From contig CABDWT010000016.1 in assembly GCA_901456055.1 (NCBI GenBank), positions 744,001-808,000 of the forward strand: a stretch of 64,000 bases of DNA, given 5' to 3'. This stretch comes from Phytobacter ursingii (lineage in GTDB: Bacteria; Pseudomonadota; Gammaproteobacteria; Enterobacterales; Enterobacteriaceae). Within the stretch, counting starts at the first letter, position 1. Each line of letters starts with the position of its first letter. A model generated the notes under the pieces. The model was given only the letters and a program-made list of their open reading frames with translations, was not told the origin of the DNA and did no database searches. Of the stretch, positions 51,592-60,670 are shown piece by piece. Position numbers and translations under genes: made by a program.

Positions 51592-52860
51592 ATGATTGGG
51601 AGCAGCCTCGTGGAAACTGAGGTGATGGCGTCACGCGGTCAACGGGCCTTTCACTCTTCATCCTTTCGCTATCTGTTTTTCGGCCGCCTGCTGACCGTTC
51701 TCGGAAACGGTATTGCCCCGATTGCGCTGGCGTTCGCGGTGCTGGATATCGGTGGCTCTGCGACGGACTTAGGTCTGGTCGTGGCGGCCCGTTCACTCTT
51801 TAACGTTATCTTCCTGCTGCTCGGCGGCGTGCTGGCGGACCGCTACTCGCGAAGCCTGGTGCTGGTCTCCTCGTCGCTGGTTGCGGCAGTGGCGCAGGGG
51901 ATGGTGGCATGGCTGGTGCTGGACGGCAGCGCAACTATTATGCTGCTGGCTGTGCTCGGGGCGCTTAACGGCGCGGCGGCGGGCATTGCCTTACCCGCCT
52001 CTTCGGCGATGGTGCCGCAAACGGTGCCGGTACGCACCCTGCGCGAAGCGAATGCCTTTATTCAGCTTGGCGTTTATGGTGGTACGGTGATTGGCGCGTC
52101 GCTTGGCGGTATGCTCACCAGCACCATCGGTCCCGGATGGGGGCTGGCGATTGATGCGCTTGGCTTTGCGGCCTCGGCTCCGCTCTATTTACTGATTCGT
52201 GTCGGGGCTATCGCATCGCACGATGCGCAATCAAATATTGTGCAGGATTTGCGCGATGGCTGGAAAGAGTTTATCGCCCGCACCTGGGTCTGGGCAATTG
52301 TGGTGCAGTTTACCATCGTCAATGCGGCCTTTAGTGGCATGGCGATGGTGCTCGGTCCGATCGTGGCGGATGAAACATTTGGACGTACCGGCTGGGGACT
52401 TGCCGTGGCGGCGCAAAGCGTTGGCCTGATTGCCGGTTCGCTGATTGCGCTGCGCTGGCGGCCCCGGCACGATCTGTTTATTGGCGTGGTGATGGTAAAC
52501 TTTTGTGCGTTGCCACTACTGGCGCTGGGGGTGTATCCCACCACGATAGCGCTCATGGCAGGTTTCTTCCTGGCTGGCGTGAGCTTTGGTCTGTTTGGCG
52601 TGGTATGGGCGCAGTCACTGCAAACACATATCCCGCCGGAAAAACTCGCGCGAGTGTATGCCTATGATGCGCTGGGCTCGTTCGTTGCCATCCCGGTGGG
52701 TGAAATTGCCGCCGGTCCGCTGGCACAGCACTATGGCAGCACCAGTGTCCTGCTGGCCTGCGCGCTGGCGGTGGTGCTGGCGACCGTGGCGGCCTGTTTT
52801 GTGCCCGCCATCCGTCTGCTCGACAACACGCCGCAGATCCGCACGAACCACGAAAGGTAA
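51592..52860 (+). CDS. MFS transporter (enterobactin-exporter/macrolide-efflux type)
   Basis: A 422-residue permease with twelve predicted helices; LGGVLADRYSRSLVLVSSSL is the loop 2-3 motif. The type (DHA3, EntS/MefA-like) is suggested by SFRYLFFGRLLTVLGNGIAP at the start. Alternative starts exist (ATG 51625 gives MASRGQRAFHSS). It is not in E. coli at this place. It converges with ydeE and may share the terminator at 52861-52881. The substrate is unknown. Confidence 0.82.
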   Translation: MIGSSLVETEVMASRGQRAFHSSSFRYLFFGRLLTVLGNGIAPIALAFAVLDIGGSATDLGLVVAARSLFNVIFLLLGGVLADRYSRSLVLVSSSLVAAVAQGMVAWLVLDGSATIMLLAVLGALNGAAAGIALPASSAMVPQTVPVRTLREANAFIQLGVYGGTVIGASLGGMLTSTIGPGWGLAIDALGFAASAPLYLLIRVGAIASHDAQSNIVQDLRDGWKEFIARTWVWAIVVQFTIVNAAFSGMAMVLGPIVADETFGRTGWGLAVAAQSVGLIAGSLIALRWRPRHDLFIGVVMVNFCALPLLALGVYPTTIALMAGFFLAGVSFGLFGVVWAQSLQTHIPPEKLARVYAYDALGSFVAIPVGEIAAGPLAQHYGSTSVLLACALAVVLATVAACFVPAIRLLDNTPQIRTNHER

Positions 52861-52881
52861 GGCAGGCGCTAGCTTGCCTGC
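52861..52881. terminator. Convergent hairpin between the MFS gene and ydeE
   Basis: Inverted repeat GGCAGGC / GCCTGC around GCTAGCTT, overlapping the last bases of both convergent genes. No long T tract. Confidence 0.5.
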
Positions 52882-54056
52882 AGCACACCCAGCGGTTTTG
52901 CCTGCATCCCCCTCAGCATCATCAGCCAGGCCAGGACGATGGTCACCATCATAATGACGAAAAGCGTCCATGCTGGCAGGGTGGTCAGGATAATCCCGGT
53001 TAACAGCGGGTTCATTGCCGCGCCCAGCCAGCCCAGCGCCTGGGCCGAGAAATAGCTCGCTTTCATTCCCGGCGGGGCAATGTTATCAATCAGCATGTAC
53101 TCGCCAGGCGCGTAAATGACTTCGCCAAGGGTAAAGACGGCGGCCGACGCGCCCCAGAACCAGAGATTATCCCCGGAAAACATAAATCCGCCCAGTCCCA
53201 GGACAAAACAGACGGTACCAAAGGCCATTAAAGGACGCAGGTTCTTTGCCGTCAGCTTACTTCCCAGCCCGTATTGCAGCGTCACCACCACGGCGGCATT
53301 GACCGGCAGTACCACGGCAACCACTTTTTCGGCAACGTCGCCGTCCGCGATTGACATGACATACTGAGCAATGCAAGACGCAAACGATCCGGCGACAAAG
53401 GAGGCCAGCAGTCCGGATAAGGTAAACCAGCGTAGCGCACGGTCGCGCAACAACACTGAAGGCGACCAGGCCACGCTGTTTTCGCTGCTCTGCGCCACGC
53501 TGACACGGCGAACGAACATCTGGATAAACACCAGTGGCACCGCAGAACAGAAGGCCGCAAGCCAGAAGGGCAGATTGATACTGTACATGACCAGCATCGT
53601 GCCAATCGGTGGACCGACGGTCCAGCCAACATTAATAAACGTGTAGTTGAGAGAGAAAATCCGCGCTTTCGCCGCCGCACCCAGCGTATCGGAAAAATAG
53701 GCTTTCAGAACGGTCGAAAAGACCGAGTAGGCGCAGTTAATGAGCGAGAAAAAGAGCACCACCAGACCGGCGTGGCTGACCAGGGGAATGGCGCTAAAAC
53801 CAAATAAAAAGACGGCGATCGCCAGCAACATATAGCGTTTTTTATCGAACTTATCCGCCAGAATACCGAAGCCAAGACTAAAGACTACGCCGATAGTCAA
53901 GGCCGTTGTCATCGCATAACCCACCTGGTCAACAGACATGGCGTACTGGCGATTGAGATAAATAGCCATAAAGGGCAGCGTTGCGCCGCGACCAATGGTT
54001 AACAGTAACGACGACGCCAGTAACGCGGCGGTAGAGCGCTTTTGTGTTGAGATCAT
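52869..54056 (-). CDS. ydeE: YdeE, MFS transporter (dipeptide/arabinose export)
   Basis: A 395-residue permease, same length as E. coli YdeE, with long identical segments (LLASSLLLTIGRGATLPFM, DKFDKKRYMLLAI). It has twelve predicted helices. In E. coli it is linked to dipeptide and arabinose export. ATG 54056 is chosen by alignment; AGGA lies only three bases ahead. A longer frame to 54071 would begin at TTG. The next gene, eamA, is divergent. Confidence 0.92.
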   Translation of the reverse strand: MISTQKRSTAALLASSLLLTIGRGATLPFMAIYLNRQYAMSVDQVGYAMTTALTIGVVFSLGFGILADKFDKKRYMLLAIAVFLFGFSAIPLVSHAGLVVLFFSLINCAYSVFSTVLKAYFSDTLGAAAKARIFSLNYTFINVGWTVGPPIGTMLVMYSINLPFWLAAFCSAVPLVFIQMFVRRVSVAQSSENSVAWSPSVLLRDRALRWFTLSGLLASFVAGSFASCIAQYVMSIADGDVAEKVVAVVLPVNAAVVVTLQYGLGSKLTAKNLRPLMAFGTVCFVLGLGGFMFSGDNLWFWGASAAVFTLGEVIYAPGEYMLIDNIAPPGMKASYFSAQALGWLGAAMNPLLTGIILTTLPAWTLFVIMMVTIVLAWLMMLRGMQAKPLGVLQAS

Positions 54057-54251
54057 TTTCCTGCCCGACAATGCCTGTTGTTATAGTTTTTTGTGATGTC
54101 TAACAGCAATAACATGCATAAAGCGTGATGTACACCGGTTGATTTATCACGAGATGCCAAAACAGACCTGCCAAAAATAATGATCTGTCTCTGGACTGTT
54201 TTTTGCGTTAACGTAACTTTTTTTACAAAAGTTTAAAAAACAGAGGCGAAA

Positions 54252-55145
54252 ATGACGCGTAAAGATGGACTGCTGGCGCTGTTGGTCGTGGTGGTATGGG
54301 GCCTGAATTTTGTGGTGATCAAAGTCGGGTTGCATAATATGCCTCCACTCATGCTGGCGGGTTTACGCTTCGTCCTGGTCGCCTTTCCGGCACTGCTGTT
54401 CATTGCGCGGCCTAAAGTGCCACTGCGCTTACTCCTGGGCTACGGGCTGACCATCAGTTTTGGCCAGTTTGCCTTCTTATTTTGCGCCATCAAATTCGGC
54501 ATGCCTGCGGGCCTGGCGTCGCTGGTGCTGCAGGCTCAGGCATTTTTCACCATCATTCTTGGCGCCGGCGTATTCGGCGAACGTCTGCAGGGGAAACAAC
54601 TGGCGGGTATTACGCTTGCGGTACTGGGTGTGCTGGTGTTGATTGAGGCCAGCCTGAGCGGGCAACATATCCCGATGATCGGATTTGCTCTGACCCTCGC
54701 GGCGGCGTTCAGTTGGGCCTGTGGCAATATCTTCAATAAGAAAATCATGAGCCACACTTCGCGCCCCCCGGTCATGTCGCTGGTGGTCTGGAGTGCGTTG
54801 ATTCCGATAATCCCCTTTATGGTGGCCTCGATGATATTTGAAGGCCCGGCGTTAATGCTACAAAGTCTGGTCAGTATTGACCTGACGACGATTCTGTCGC
54901 TGGTCTATCTGGCGTTTGTGGCAACAATTGTCGGTTATGGTATCTGGGGGGCGCTGCTCGGGCGATATGAAACCTGGCGTGTGGCGCCGCTGTCGTTGCT
55001 GGTGCCCGTGGTGGGAATGGCCAGTGCCGCGCTGCTTCTGGGTGAGTCGCTGTCGGTATTGCAACTGGGCGGGGCGGTGCTGATTATGGCGGGGTTGTAC
55101 ATTAATGTGTTTGGTTTTCGCTTACGCCGTGCGGTTCAGGCGTAG
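54252..55145 (+). CDS. eamA: EamA, O-acetylserine/cysteine exporter (DMT superfamily)
   Basis: A 297-residue inner-membrane protein with ten predicted helices in two EamA repeats (about 5-135 and 150-290). It exports cysteine, O-acetylserine and related metabolites. The signature VVVWGLNFVVIKVGLHNMPP and GLRF at the start are family markers. At the middle, NIFNKKIMSHTSRPPVMSLV is close to E. coli. AGAGGCG precedes ATG 54252. Downstream it shares a terminator with marB. Confidence 0.94.
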   Translation: MTRKDGLLALLVVVVWGLNFVVIKVGLHNMPPLMLAGLRFVLVAFPALLFIARPKVPLRLLLGYGLTISFGQFAFLFCAIKFGMPAGLASLVLQAQAFFTIILGAGVFGERLQGKQLAGITLAVLGVLVLIEASLSGQHIPMIGFALTLAAAFSWACGNIFNKKIMSHTSRPPVMSLVVWSALIPIIPFMVASMIFEGPALMLQSLVSIDLTTILSLVYLAFVATIVGYGIWGALLGRYETWRVAPLSLLVPVVGMASAALLLGESLSVLQLGGAVLIMAGLYINVFGFRLRRAVQA

Positions 55146-55156
55146 GGGATAAAAAA

Positions 55157-55175
55157 GCCCCGCCGACGGCGGGGC
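55157..55175. terminator. Terminator shared by eamA and marB
   Basis: GCCCCGCC-GAC-GGCGGGGC, a perfect eight-base stem flanked by A runs on both sides (a T run for the marB transcript). Confidence 0.85.
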
Positions 55176-55182
55176 AAAACGA

Positions 55183-55398
55183 TTAGGTGCGTGCGTTGTA
55201 ATAAGGCACGCCCAACTCGTCGGATTTATCACTCCCGGCCCCCATGTGGTTAAAGTCGAAAGGCGACTGCTCATGGGAAGTGGGCATTACCATTGTGTCA
55301 CGTGGGTTCTGTTTCGCAGGGTGTGCGAATTGTTCCGCATAACTCTGGCCGGTCAGTAACACCATCACGGTGAGGGCGGCACAGGCAATACGTTTCAT
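55183..55398 (-). CDS. marB: MarB, small periplasmic protein of the mar operon
   Basis: A 71-residue exported protein with a signal peptide (MKRIACAALTVMVLLTGQSY, cleavage near YA-E). The mature part is charged, with DFNHMGAGSDKSDELG and a C-terminal NART end. MarB moderates marA expression in E. coli by a mechanism that is not resolved. It is the last gene of marRAB, 31 bases after marA. The start at 55398 has GAGGAAA ahead. Intact. Confidence 0.92.
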   Translation of the reverse strand: MKRIACAALTVMVLLTGQSYAEQFAHPAKQNPRDTMVMPTSHEQSPFDFNHMGAGSDKSDELGVPYYNART

Positions 55399-55429
55399 GA
55401 TTTCCTCGATACGTCTTTAAAACAGGCGA

Positions 55430-55813
55430 TTAGCAATTACAGTGGTTTAACGGAAATAGATAGCGAGACTCGCCGGGTATTTCGGTCACACGATACTTGT
55501 GTGGCGGCACGTCAAAGTAGTTTTTGAACGTACGCGTCAGGGTTTGTTGCGATTCAAACCCATAGCGCTCCGCGAGATACAGGATCGGTTCATTACTGCC
55601 TTTCAGCTTCTGTGCGATTTCAGTCAGCTTACGGCTGCGAATGTACTGCCCCAGCGAGTGCCCCGTCTCTTTTTTAAACATCCGTTGCAGGTGCCATTTG
55701 GAGTAACCCGAACGCTCAGACACTTTTTCCAGTGAGAGCGGCGATTCCAGGTTATCTTCAATCCAGTCCAAAATGCTATGAATAGTGATGGCGTCAGTAT
55801 TGCGTCTGGACAT
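55430..55813 (-). CDS. marA: MarA, transcriptional activator of multidrug resistance
   Basis: A 127-residue AraC/XylS-type monomeric activator with no ligand domain. Two helix-turn-helix units are seen ([20 protein letters not shown], about 30-50, and [20 protein letters not shown], about 80-100). It binds marboxes and induces acrAB, tolC and micF. The start at 55813 has GAGG eight bases ahead; a two-residue longer form (MTMSRR) is possible. The C-terminal tail ([12 protein letters not shown]-like, ending NHCNC) differs from the E. coli one, consistent with a Citrobacter-like species. Confidence 0.95.
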   Translation of the reverse strand: MSRRNTDAITIHSILDWIEDNLESPLSLEKVSERSGYSKWHLQRMFKKETGHSLGQYIRSRKLTEIAQKLKGSNEPILYLAERYGFESQQTLTRTFKNYFDVPPHKYRVTEIPGESRYLFPLNHCNC

Positions 55814-55831
55814 CGTCATACCTCTTTTTCG

Positions 55832-56266
55832 TTACGGCAAGATTTTCTTGAGCAAGTGCTCCAGAGTTGCCACTTCTTCTGCCGTTAAGTTTTTTGTTAA
55901 TTCCTGATGCAGGTTTTGCCCTACTAATTGATGACATTGCTCACACAGCGCGGCGCCGTCGGTGGTTAATTGCACCAGCACGCCGCGCTTGTCATGCGGA
56001 TTAGGATTTCTTTCGATCCAGCCTTTGCAGACCAGTCGGTCAAGCATGCGCGTCAGCGCACCAAGGTCGACGGAGAGGATCTTTTTTAATTCGACCGGGG
56101 TGATACATCCCTGGCAGCGGATAGAACAGAGCACCTTAAACTGCGTGGCGGTGACATCCAGCGGCGCAAGATAGTCGTTAAGTAAGCGATCTTTTTTTTG
56201 GTTAACCATATGGATCAAGCGACCAAGTGGAATGATTTCGTTAAACAGATCACTTGTGCTTTTCAC
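55832..56266 (-). CDS. marR: MarR, repressor of marRAB
   Basis: A 144-residue winged-helix repressor that binds marO and releases it on exposure to salicylate, copper oxidation and other phenolics. GTG 56266 is the E. coli-type start (VKSTSDLFNE...). The wing and recognition helix cover CITPVELKKILSVDLGALTR and MLDRLVCKGWIER. Cys80 region VCKGW, which forms copper-induced disulfides in E. coli, is retained. It starts the mar operon and overlaps none of its neighbours; marA follows 18 bases after. Confidence 0.95.
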   Translation of the reverse strand: MKSTSDLFNEIIPLGRLIHMVNQKKDRLLNDYLAPLDVTATQFKVLCSIRCQGCITPVELKKILSVDLGALTRMLDRLVCKGWIERNPNPHDKRGVLVQLTTDGAALCEQCHQLVGQNLHQELTKNLTAEEVATLEHLLKKILP

Positions 56267-56270
56267 AGTG

Positions 56271-56322
56271 GTTGCCCCGGCAAGTATATTAGTCACGGCA
56301 GATATTATTGCTCAGGCAAGTA
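56271..56322 (-). promoter_or_regulatory. marO: two MarR operators
   Basis: On the minus strand, site I TACTTGCCTGAGCAATAATA (56303-56322) and site II TACTTGCCGGGGCAA (56272-56286) match the two E. coli MarR sites (TACTTGCC-x-GGCAA). They lie between the marbox and marR. Confidence 0.92.
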
Positions 56323-56343
56323 TAAGTCAACTGAATGAATTGA

Positions 56344-56364
56344 GGCATGCCACGATTTGCTAAA
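56344..56364 (-). promoter_or_regulatory. marbox upstream of marRAB
   Basis: On the minus strand this reads TTTAGCAAATCGTGGCATGC, almost the E. coli mar marbox (TTTAGCAAAACGTGGCATC). MarA, SoxS and Rob bind here for autoactivation. Confidence 0.9.
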
Positions 56365-56505
56365 ACAGGGTTGCGTCTGTTTTTTTACTAAGCTATGTGT
56401 GTGTTTTTATGAGTTTAATTAATGGATGAGCAAAGCCAGTGCCGATAAAGCCACGCTGAAGATATACTCTCGGGTACGTTTGTTGGCCCTGGAGTGTCTT
56501 CGTAG

Positions 56506-57180
56506 ATGATGGATTTATTGAAAGTTATTGGCCTTGGACTGGTGGTGATACTTCCGCTGGCGAACCCGCTTACCACCGTGGCGCTCTTTTTGGGGCTCGC
56601 GGGTAATATGAACAGCGCCCAGCGCAACCAACAGTCGCTGATGGCCTCTGTCTATGTCTTTGCCATCATGATGGTGGCGTATTATGCCGGGCAACTGGTG
56701 ATGAATACCTTCGGGATTTCGATACCGGGGTTGCGTATCGCCGGCGGACTGATTGTGGCCTTTATCGGTTTCCGTATGCTTTTCCCGCCGCAGAAAATGC
56801 ACGAGGCGCCGGAGATCAAAACCAAATCGGAAGAGTTGGAAGAGGAGCCGACGGCCAATATCGCTTTCGTTCCTTTAGCGATGCCGAGTACTGCCGGGCC
56901 GGGGACGATTGCGATGATCATCAGCTCCGCGTCGACCGTGCGCGAAAGCAGCGACTTCCCTGAGTGGGTATTAATGGTCGCACCCCCGCTGATTTTCGCC
57001 GTCGTGGCAGTGATTCTGTGGGGATGTTTACGTAGCTCTGGCGCGATAATGCGGTTGGTGGGTAAGGGTGGGATAGAGGCTATCTCCCGACTGATGGGCT
57101 TTTTGCTGGTCTGTATGGGGGTTCAGTTTATCATCAATGGCGTGCTGGAAATCATTACAACCTACCACGCTACGGCCTGA
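56506..57180 (+). CDS. marC: MarC, UPF0056 inner-membrane protein
   Basis: A 224-residue membrane protein with six predicted helices, similar along its whole length to E. coli MarC (221 residues). Its function is not known; older work linked it to multidrug resistance, later work did not. ATG 56506 gives [21 protein letters not shown] cytoplasmic acidic loop ([20 protein letters not shown]) and the [12 protein letters not shown]-type segment are conserved. It is divergent from marRAB. Confidence 0.93.
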   Translation: MMDLLKVIGLGLVVILPLANPLTTVALFLGLAGNMNSAQRNQQSLMASVYVFAIMMVAYYAGQLVMNTFGISIPGLRIAGGLIVAFIGFRMLFPPQKMHEAPEIKTKSEELEEEPTANIAFVPLAMPSTAGPGTIAMIISSASTVRESSDFPEWVLMVAPPLIFAVVAVILWGCLRSSGAIMRLVGKGGIEAISRLMGFLLVCMGVQFIINGVLEIITTYHATA

Positions 57181-57220
57181 TGCGACTAACCGTCCGCCGT
57201 CTGTGCAGGCGCAGATGATG

Positions 57221-57248
57221 ACGGAGACGGGACGGAGACGGGACGGAG
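57221..57248. repeat. Tandem 11-bp repeat after marC
   Basis: The unit ACGGAGACGGG occurs twice in full, followed by ACGGAG (2.5 copies). It lies in the non-coding interval between marC and the terminator hairpin. Confidence 0.85.
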
Positions 57249-57257
57249 GAGCTAAAC

Positions 57258-57293
57258 CCGTCAGCGGGTTGCGAAACGACAACCCGCTGACGG
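57258..57293. terminator. Convergent terminator between marC and sotB
   Basis: Perfect fourteen-base inverted repeat CCGTCAGCGGGTTG / CAACCCGCTGACGG with an eight-base loop, between two convergent genes. No long T tract, so it may also be a 3'-protecting stem. Confidence 0.8.
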
Positions 57294-57300
57294 TGAGGCA

Positions 57301-58503
57301 TTACAAAGTATGCGGTTGCTGTCTTTCTTCTGCTGATACTGGCCAGCGCCGGAAAATCACGACCGACCAGACCAGCGCGGCCAGCGCCGGAATGGCGCCC
57401 GCATAGCCAATCGCTGACATCGACCACTGCAGGCTGATTTGGTTACCGGCCAGCGCGCCCGCGCCAATCCCGATATTGAAAATTCCCGAGAACAGTGACA
57501 TGGCCACATCGGTCGCATCTGGTGCCAGCGCCAGGACTTTCACCTGCATACCGAGGCCGATAATCATAATTGCGATACCCCAGAAAATGCTCAGCACGGC
57601 CAGGTTTATCTCACTGCCTGCCGCAGGGCGTAGCAACAACAGCGAAATAACCAGCAGGCCAATCGCGCCGCTGATAAGGCCGGAGGCATGTTTATTGCCC
57701 AGTTTGCCAAACAGCACGCTACCGAGGATCCCCGCTCCGCCGAGTATCAGCAGCAGTAAGGTCGCGAAATTACCGCTCAGGCCCGCCACAGTCTGTACGA
57801 ACGGTTCGATATAGCTATAGGCGGTGTAGTGGGCGGTAACCACAATGACTGTCAGCAAGTAAATGGACAACAACGCCGGGCGACGGAACAGTTCAGGCAG
57901 GCTACGCAGTGAACCTGAGTGCTCGCTGGGCAGTTTCGGCAACAGCTTAATCAGACACAGCAGAGTAACCAGCGCGCCAAAGCCGATGGCGAAGAAAGTC
58001 GTACGCCAGCCAAAATATTGCCCGACGACGCGACCAATCGGAATACCCAGCACCATCGCCAGCGCGGTACCGGTAGCGATAAGGCTCAGCGCCTGCGCGC
58101 GTTTACCCGCCGGGGCCAGTCGTATTGCGAGCGACGCGGTGATGGACCAGAAAATGGCATGGGCGAAAGCGATACCAATGCGGCTGATTACCAGCACATG
58201 GAAATTCCACGCCAGGAAAGAGAGAACATGGCTGCCAATAAACAAAACGAACAGGCCAATCAGCAGTTTGCGACGCTCTACCTGGCTGGTCAGCAGCATA
58301 AACGGCAGTGACATCAGCGCCACAACCCAGGCGTAGATCGTCAGCATAATACCGACCTGTGGCGTTTCCATATTGAAACTTTGCGCGATGTCCGACAGCA
58401 GTCCCACAGGCACGAACTCAGTAGTGTTGAAAATGAACGCAGCAATGGCAAGCGTAACCACCCGAAGCCACGCGACTTTTCGTGAAACTATTTGTGTTGT
58501 CAT
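57301..58503 (-). CDS. sotB: SotB (YdeA), sugar efflux transporter
   Basis: A 400-residue MFS permease (E. coli SotB 396) with twelve predicted helices. It exports arabinose, IPTG and related sugars. The segments [18 protein letters not shown] and [20 protein letters not shown] match E. coli, the latter being the antiporter motif. GGGTTT-like sequence precedes the ATG. It is divergent from the PhzF gene, whose promoter lies in the 170 bases between them. Intact. Confidence 0.94.
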   Translation of the reverse strand: MTTQIVSRKVAWLRVVTLAIAAFIFNTTEFVPVGLLSDIAQSFNMETPQVGIMLTIYAWVVALMSLPFMLLTSQVERRKLLIGLFVLFIGSHVLSFLAWNFHVLVISRIGIAFAHAIFWSITASLAIRLAPAGKRAQALSLIATGTALAMVLGIPIGRVVGQYFGWRTTFFAIGFGALVTLLCLIKLLPKLPSEHSGSLRSLPELFRRPALLSIYLLTVIVVTAHYTAYSYIEPFVQTVAGLSGNFATLLLLILGGAGILGSVLFGKLGNKHASGLISGAIGLLVISLLLLRPAAGSEINLAVLSIFWGIAIMIIGLGMQVKVLALAPDATDVAMSLFSGIFNIGIGAGALAGNQISLQWSMSAIGYAGAIPALAALVWSVVIFRRWPVSAEERQQPHTL

Positions 58504-58673
58504 ATCTTTTGGGATTGATTGCAGGGGAAGAATATGTGCAGATCTTAGATCTAATTCTGCTCAAAATACAAACTTTTTGTGATCTGTGTCTCATTTTTAA
58601 TTGGGGCACAACGTTGTCTGTTGAAACAAAAAGCAATACAAGGGAAAAACAAAGGAAAACAAGAGGAAAGGCT

Positions 58674-59468
58674 ATGCACACAATCGACTTCTATATGGTG
58701 GACGCGTTTAGCGACCATACGTTTGGCGGCAATGCCGCCGCAGTTTGTCCGCTAACGGAATGGTTGCCGGATGATGTGCTGTTGAAAATGGCGCAGCAAC
58801 ACAACCAGTCTGAGACGGCGTTCTTTGTTCGTAACGACGACGGCTTCGAGTTACGCTGGTTTACCACCCAGTACGAAATCAACCTTTGCGGCCATGCCAC
58901 GCTTGCCGCCGCACACGTGATTTTTGAATACCTGGACTACCCCGATACGCAGATTAACTTCGCTACCCGATTTGTTGGCCCGCTTATCGTCAGCCGCAAA
59001 GGCGACTGGCTGACGCTGGACTTCCCGGCCTGGCAGACAGAACGGGTGGAGGCACCGCCTGCGCTGCTTTTTGAAACGTTGGGCATCACCCAGGCCAAAG
59101 AGGTGCGCGTGGCGCGCGATTATATGGTGGTGCTGGAAAACCAGCAGCAGGTTGAAGCGGTGACCCCTGACATCGCCGCGATGATCCCTTTAAAGAAAAT
59201 GGTCTGTATTACCGCGCCAGGCGACAAGCATGATTTTGTCAGTCGCTTTTTCTGTCCGGGCGAATCGGTGCCGGAAGATCCGGTAACCGGCTCGACCCAC
59301 AGCATGCTGATTCCATACTGGGCGGATAAACTCGGTAAATCCGTTTTGCAGGCACGTCAACTTTCAGCCCGTGGCGGTGAACTGCGCTGCGAAGCGCGTG
59401 GCGAAAGGGTATTGATTGGCGGTCAGGCAACCACCTATCTGATCGGTAAAGTCTACTTGCGTGGCTGA
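58674..59468 (+). CDS. PhzF-family isomerase-like protein
   Basis: A 264-residue protein of the PhzF/DapF-fold family. Family motifs are the opening DAFSDHTFGGNAAAVCPL, the acid/base glutamate in QSETAFFV (near 47), CGHATLAAAHVIFE (near 73-86), and VPEDPVTGSTHSML (near 200). E. coli YddE is a relative of 297 residues but this is not that gene. ATG 58674 has AGAGGAAAGG just ahead; a longer frame back to 58482 lies in the sotB promoter. The substrate is unknown. It stands alone and ends at a terminator. Confidence 0.88.
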   Translation: MHTIDFYMVDAFSDHTFGGNAAAVCPLTEWLPDDVLLKMAQQHNQSETAFFVRNDDGFELRWFTTQYEINLCGHATLAAAHVIFEYLDYPDTQINFATRFVGPLIVSRKGDWLTLDFPAWQTERVEAPPALLFETLGITQAKEVRVARDYMVVLENQQQVEAVTPDIAAMIPLKKMVCITAPGDKHDFVSRFFCPGESVPEDPVTGSTHSMLIPYWADKLGKSVLQARQLSARGGELRCEARGERVLIGGQATTYLIGKVYLRG

Positions 59469-59493
59469 ATACAAGCGTAGATGAGAAATTAAG

Positions 59494-59519
59494 ACGGGTG
59501 ACAGTGTCACCCGTTTTTC
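59494..59519. terminator. Terminator between PhzF-family gene and SDR
   Basis: ACGGGTGACA-GTGTCACCCGT palindrome followed by TTTTTC, 25 bases after the PhzF stop; it also faces the convergent SDR. Confidence 0.85.
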
Positions 59520-59520
59520 G

Positions 59521-60198
59521 TTACTTAAGCGATGCGCCGCCACAGATCACCAATTCCTGACCGGTAATGGCCGCCGCCTCTGGTGACAGGATAAATCCCA
59601 CCAGTGCTGCCACTTCCTCAGGCGAAATCAATCGTCCAATGGGCGGCATAGTGGGCGGCGAGCTTGCGCGTCCGGGCGCACTGAGCATCGGCGTTTGTGT
59701 CGCCCCCGGAGCGACCACGTTGGCGGTGATCCCCCTCGGCGCCAGCTCTGCTGCCCAACTGCGCACCATGCCCACCAGCGCCGCCTTGGTGGCAACATAC
59801 TGCGATCGTCCCGCTGCGCCGCGCGACGTCCGGCTGCCAATGACCACTATCCTGCCTCCGGACGCCATCTGTGGGGCAAAGTGATTGATCAGCGTCTCCG
59901 CCGCCAGCACATGCAATTGCCACAACCGCTGACTGACCTCAGGTGTTAACTCGCCAAGCGGTGCTGAGGCCATCATTCCGGCGGCATGAATGACTGCATG
60001 AGGCTCAGCCAGGGTGGTCAGCACCTCTTGCAGCGCCGCGCCGTCACTGAGATCGACACATATGCTATTAAACCCCGTGTGGTCACGCTTGACGTTTGAA
60101 CGGCTAAGCCCGGTGACATTCCATCCCTGATTGAGCAGACGGCTGACAATAGCCTCGCCAATTCCGGAACTTGCACCAGTTACGATTGCGTGTGGCAT
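59521..60198 (-). CDS. Short-chain dehydrogenase, last gene of the sialic-acid-like operon
   Basis: A 225-residue SDR. Nucleotide motif TGASSGIGEAIVSRLLNQG (about 8-26), AAGMMASA (near 78), catalytic Ser in VIGSRTSRGAAGRSQYVATK with Tyr-Lys in YVATK, and end GQELVICGGASLK. The start at 60198 follows GGAGGTG; a longer frame to 60219 is rejected. It starts one base from the stop of the YhcH/NanQ gene, so it is coupled to the operon. It may oxidise or reduce the released sugar acid. The substrate is unknown. Confidence 0.85.
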   Translation of the reverse strand: MPHAIVTGASSGIGEAIVSRLLNQGWNVTGLSRSNVKRDHTGFNSICVDLSDGAALQEVLTTLAEPHAVIHAAGMMASAPLGELTPEVSQRLWQLHVLAAETLINHFAPQMASGGRIVVIGSRTSRGAAGRSQYVATKAALVGMVRSWAAELAPRGITANVVAPGATQTPMLSAPGRASSPPTMPPIGRLISPEEVAALVGFILSPEAAAITGQELVICGGASLK

Positions 60199-60199
60199 A

Positions 60200-60670
60200 T
60201 TACACCTCCAGCAGCGCACGCGGAACTTTAAACACCGCTTTGCGGATCGTCATCGGTTCTGCCGCCGCGCACAGCGCCTGATGCGGTTCGCCCGGCAAGA
60301 ATACGGCAAAATCACCCGCCTGTAGCAGCATACTGACCGGTAGCTCGGCGGTGGTGGTGATAAACAGATCCGGCTTACGCTCCTCATCGGTTGCCAGCGG
60401 CACGTACTGCGTGCCGGCACAAATGAGTTCTTCGCCCGTCAGCAGCACTTGAATATCCGCCCACTGGTGGTGATATTCCGTATGACGGATTTCACGCCGT
60501 TGCGTATTGGCCGGGCCGACGGTACAGAACCACTCTGCACCCGGTAACTGAAAACGCCCATCGTCGCGCGCCTGCAATGCGTCGAATGCGCACTGAGGAA
60601 GCGCCAGAATATCGCGCAACACCGCAGGCAACCCTGCCTGCGGCAGGGCGTTAAGATTGCCAAAAATCAC
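60200..60670 (-). CDS. YhcH/NanQ-like protein (DUF386, cupin fold)
   Basis: A 156-residue protein of the YhcH/YiaL/EbgC family. NanQ in this family speeds opening of alpha-sialic acid, and others are anomerases or beta-galactosidase helpers. Pattern HTEYHHQWADIQVLLTGEEL (near 63-82) and PGEPHQAL (near 120) hold the metal-site His/Glu candidates. It overlaps the upstream BNR gene by four bases (ATGA). In a sialic-acid-like operon it should act on the free sugar. Confidence 0.87.
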   Translation of the reverse strand: MIFGNLNALPQAGLPAVLRDILALPQCAFDALQARDDGRFQLPGAEWFCTVGPANTQRREIRHTEYHHQWADIQVLLTGEELICAGTQYVPLATDEERKPDLFITTTAELPVSMLLQAGDFAVFLPGEPHQALCAAAEPMTIRKAVFKVPRALLEV

